NCBI GenBank assembly: GCA_016712145.1
Contig: JADJRO010000001.1
Span: 248,001 to 312,000 of the forward strand
From: Saprospiraceae bacterium
Lineage (GTDB): Bacteria > Bacteroidota > Bacteroidia > Chitinophagales > Saprospiraceae
Reading direction: 5' to 3'
DNA length: 64,000 bases
Position 1 is the stretch's first letter. Each line of letters begins with the position of its first letter. Below the pieces are notes generated by a model. That model did no database searches. It saw only the letters and a program-made list of their open reading frames with translations, and was not told the DNA's origin. Both the position numbers and the translations under genes were made by a program. Positions 61,761 to 64,000 of the stretch are shown here, piece after piece.

Positions 61761-64000
61761 ATGACAAAGAAAATACTTTATTCCGGATTCATTGGTTTCC
61801 TGTTGTTAAACTTTTTGTCTGCACAATCACACACGTATACAGGAAAAATTGTAGATATTAGAAATGGAGCAGAATTGCAGGGGGTAACCGTTGCCACAAG
61901 CAAGTTGGCAGTATTTACTGACGAATTTGGAAAATTTGAAATTGAGTTGCCTGATAGTATCCGTACCGTATTAGTTAAAATGGTTGGTTATAAAGAATTT
62001 ATACTGTCGCTTACAGAACCAAGCGATCTGATTATTGAATTGGAGCCGGAATCGTATCTGCTTAATACAACCGTGATCACATCTTCCCGATTCGAGAAAC
62101 CTATAGAAGAATCACCGGTTTCTATTAACGTGATCAAAGCATCCTTGTCAGATCGCTTAAGCACAAACAGTTGTGCGCAATTGTTAGACCGGGTGCCGGG
62201 TGTTCAGATCATTGACGGTCAGGCAAATATTAGAGGAGGATCTGGGTATTCTTATGGGGCTGGAAGCAGGGTTTTGTTATTGTTGGATGACTTGCCTGTT
62301 TTAAATCCCGATGCAGGGTATCCCAACTGGGATGATCTGCCATTGGAAAATTTAGGGCAAATTGAAATTTTAAAAGGTGCCTCCTCATCCCTTTACGGGA
62401 GCTCCGCAATGAATGGGATTATTCATTTTAGAACCAATTTTCCTGGCTCGGACCCCTTTACAAGCATTTCATTTATTCCAAAAGTCTATTTAAATCCATC
62501 AAGCGGAAAGCAATGGTGGGGTAAAGACAGTGTGGTGGCAATTCCTTATGAAGGAATCGTAAATTTTGTACATCGTAAAAGATATAGCTGGGCTGATTTG
62601 TCTGCCAGTATGAGTTTTACAAGTAAAACAGGTTATAATAAAGATCATAATTCTAAAAATGGACGGATCCATTTATTAGTACGTAAACGAATTCATGATC
62701 GTTTTACCCTCAATTTAGGTTTAAATTACAATCAAGGTGAAAGTTCAAGTTTTTTCTACTGGAAAGACAATGGCTATTTTGAAGGAGCTCCGGGATCCTC
62801 CAGTTCGAGTAACAAAATAAGATTTACGATAGATCCTTCTGTAAATTATGAAAGCAAAAATGGCTTCCAGCATAAACTTAAAACCAGATTTTATCATGTT
62901 TTTAATGGTGCAGATAATAACCAGGAAAATAAAAGCAACAATATTTACACAGAATACCAAATCGGAAAATCGTTTAAAAAGCTTGGATTACAATGTTTAG
63001 CCGGTACGCTGTACACCCAATCCTGGACCATTGCAGAGCTTTATAGCGATACTCGATTTACACACAGAAATCTAGCTTTCTTTGGTCAGATTGAAAAAAG
63101 TCTTTTTAGTCGGCTCATTTTAAGTGGAGGCCTTCGATATGAGTCATATCAAATTAATGGACCTGAATCGCTATCAGGGGTATCTATTGATCCAAAAGTC
63201 ACGGAAGACACTACCTTGTTTCGATTTGGTATCAACTACAGGGTATTTAAAGCAACTTATTTGCGGGGATCTTACGGTCAAGGATACCGATTCCCAACGA
63301 TTGCCGAAAAATTTATAAGCACAAAAGCAGGAGGATTAAGCATTGTCCCAAATCCAAATCTGCATTCAGAACGAGGCTCAAGCTTTGAGCTTGGAATGAA
63401 GCAATTGCTAAAATTTGAAAATTTGGAAGGATTGATTGATTTTTCAATATTCCAATCGCGCTATTATGACATGATGGAATTTGTTTTGAATAACCAATTG
63501 CAATTTCAATCCAGAAATATTGGGGATACAGATATCAGAGGGTTTGAGTTAGAATTATTGGCTAGAATGCAAATGGGTGAGACAAAGCTTACTTTTGGAG
63601 GAGGATATACCTTCATCAATCCAAAGTATTTAGAATTTGATCTGGCAGGCAAACAATTGCCTATAAATGGACGGGATACGGCATCCAGGGCCAAACAAAA
63701 TGCAGCCAATTCATCTTCCGATGAAAATATCCTTAAATATAGGTCTAAGCATCTCTTTCGATCGGATCTCCAAGTGGACTATAAGTCCTTTTATATGGGC
63801 ATGGCATTTAATTATGCATCCCATATGCATGCCGTTGATTGGTTGTTTGAATTGAATGTATTTATTAAAGGGATAAAGGATTATCGAACAACCCACAACC
63901 ATGGATATCGGGTTTATGACTTTAGAATGGGGTACCATTTTGCACATTTGGACTTCCAGATAAATGTGGATAATTTGTTCAATGAAGACTACAGTATCAG
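61761..64000 (+). CDS. TonB-dependent receptor, partial (runs off window)
   Basis: 746 codons from the ATG at 61761 to the window edge. Signal peptide YSGFIGFLLLNFLSAQ, then a carboxypeptidase-regulatory-like domain (HTYTGKIVDIRNGAELQGVTVATSKLAVFTDEFGKFEIELP), and a plug domain (SSRFEKPIEESPVSINVIKA... NSCAQLLDRVPGVQIIDGQANIRGGSGYSYGAGSRVLLLLDDLPVLNP... EILKGASSSLYGSSAMNGII). The barrel reaches VDNLFNEDYSI, near the usual C-terminal end of such receptors. It imports an unknown ligand, such as a siderophore or cofactor, using TonB energy. Confidence 0.93.
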   Translation, partial: MTKKILYSGFIGFLLLNFLSAQSHTYTGKIVDIRNGAELQGVTVATSKLAVFTDEFGKFEIELPDSIRTVLVKMVGYKEFILSLTEPSDLIIELEPESYLLNTTVITSSRFEKPIEESPVSINVIKASLSDRLSTNSCAQLLDRVPGVQIIDGQANIRGGSGYSYGAGSRVLLLLDDLPVLNPDAGYPNWDDLPLENLGQIEILKGASSSLYGSSAMNGIIHFRTNFPGSDPFTSISFIPKVYLNPSSGKQWWGKDSVVAIPYEGIVNFVHRKRYSWADLSASMSFTSKTGYNKDHNSKNGRIHLLVRKRIHDRFTLNLGLNYNQGESSSFFYWKDNGYFEGAPGSSSSSNKIRFTIDPSVNYESKNGFQHKLKTRFYHVFNGADNNQENKSNNIYTEYQIGKSFKKLGLQCLAGTLYTQSWTIAELYSDTRFTHRNLAFFGQIEKSLFSRLILSGGLRYESYQINGPESLSGVSIDPKVTEDTTLFRFGINYRVFKATYLRGSYGQGYRFPTIAEKFISTKAGGLSIVPNPNLHSERGSSFELGMKQLLKFENLEGLIDFSIFQSRYYDMMEFVLNNQLQFQSRNIGDTDIRGFELELLARMQMGETKLTFGGGYTFINPKYLEFDLAGKQLPINGRDTASRAKQNAANSSSDENILKYRSKHLFRSDLQVDYKSFYMGMAFNYASHMHAVDWLFELNVFIKGIKDYRTTHNHGYRVYDFRMGYHFAHLDFQINVDNLFNEDYSI

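Overview
This window looks like the chromosome of a Bacteroidota bacterium, most likely a Saprospiria-type member; the class is inference. Supporting signs are: six secreted proteins ending in a type IX secretion (T9SS) C-terminal sorting domain, two TonB-dependent receptors, a short RpoD of about 288 residues, an UpxY-type NusG paralogue, and promoters of the Bacteroidota form TAnnTTTG placed a few bases ahead of start codons with no Shine-Dalgarno sequence. The DNA is AT-rich. Intergenic space is full of short-unit tandem arrays (7, 8, 34 and 125 bp units) and of dispersed structured repeats.

Layout. 1-5520: the start of a secreted protein, a repeat-rich gap, a RelE/ParE-type toxin-antitoxin pair and a 1116-residue T9SS protein. 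5600-12900: an integron-like cassette array. All its genes lie on the minus strand, and four imperfect inverted repeats resembling attC sites sit right behind gene stop codons (two of them interrupted by group II intron sequence). The cassettes hold a 200-aa unknown protein, a 360-aa unknown with a possible nuclease-like domain plus a HEPN-like protein, a two-gene CBASS (CD-NTase plus SLATT 2TM effector), and a lipoprotein followed by a C10-peptidase fragment. A full group II intron sits exactly in the core of one site in the opposite orientation, and a 3' intron remnant sits in another. No integrase is visible.

13000-33700: UpxY-like factor, MATE transporter, four-helix-bundle protein, smc, ribA, mazG, a sialidase-like T9SS protein, a TonB-family receptor, two tandem exported methyltransferase-like proteins, a frameshifted DUF2911/TPR protein and two small lipoproteins, separated by tandem arrays. 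33700-39600: housekeeping block rpsO-pnp, rpoD, a NUDIX-like protein, purC and the tmRNA gene ssrA. 39700-47900: T9SS proteins, SatD-DUF3307 pair with a clear operator-like palindrome, lipoproteins. 47800-52050: a cytochrome c maturation operon (ccmE, ccmF) ending in a DUF2520 protein and small genes. 52100-64000: an ABC ATPase, ffh, a large thioredoxin/SprB/PKD T9SS protein, mutS, a TerB-like protein, a T9SS protein and the start of a TonB-dependent receptor that runs off the window.

Four otherwise intact genes (DUF2911/TPR, DUF3307, a fibronectin-like T9SS protein and ccmF) are each split by a single-base indel, three of them in homopolymer runs, and the intron reverse transcriptase start may show a fifth. 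This pattern suggests residual sequencing errors more than real gene decay. The most interesting system is the CBASS-bearing cassette array with its attC-targeting intron.
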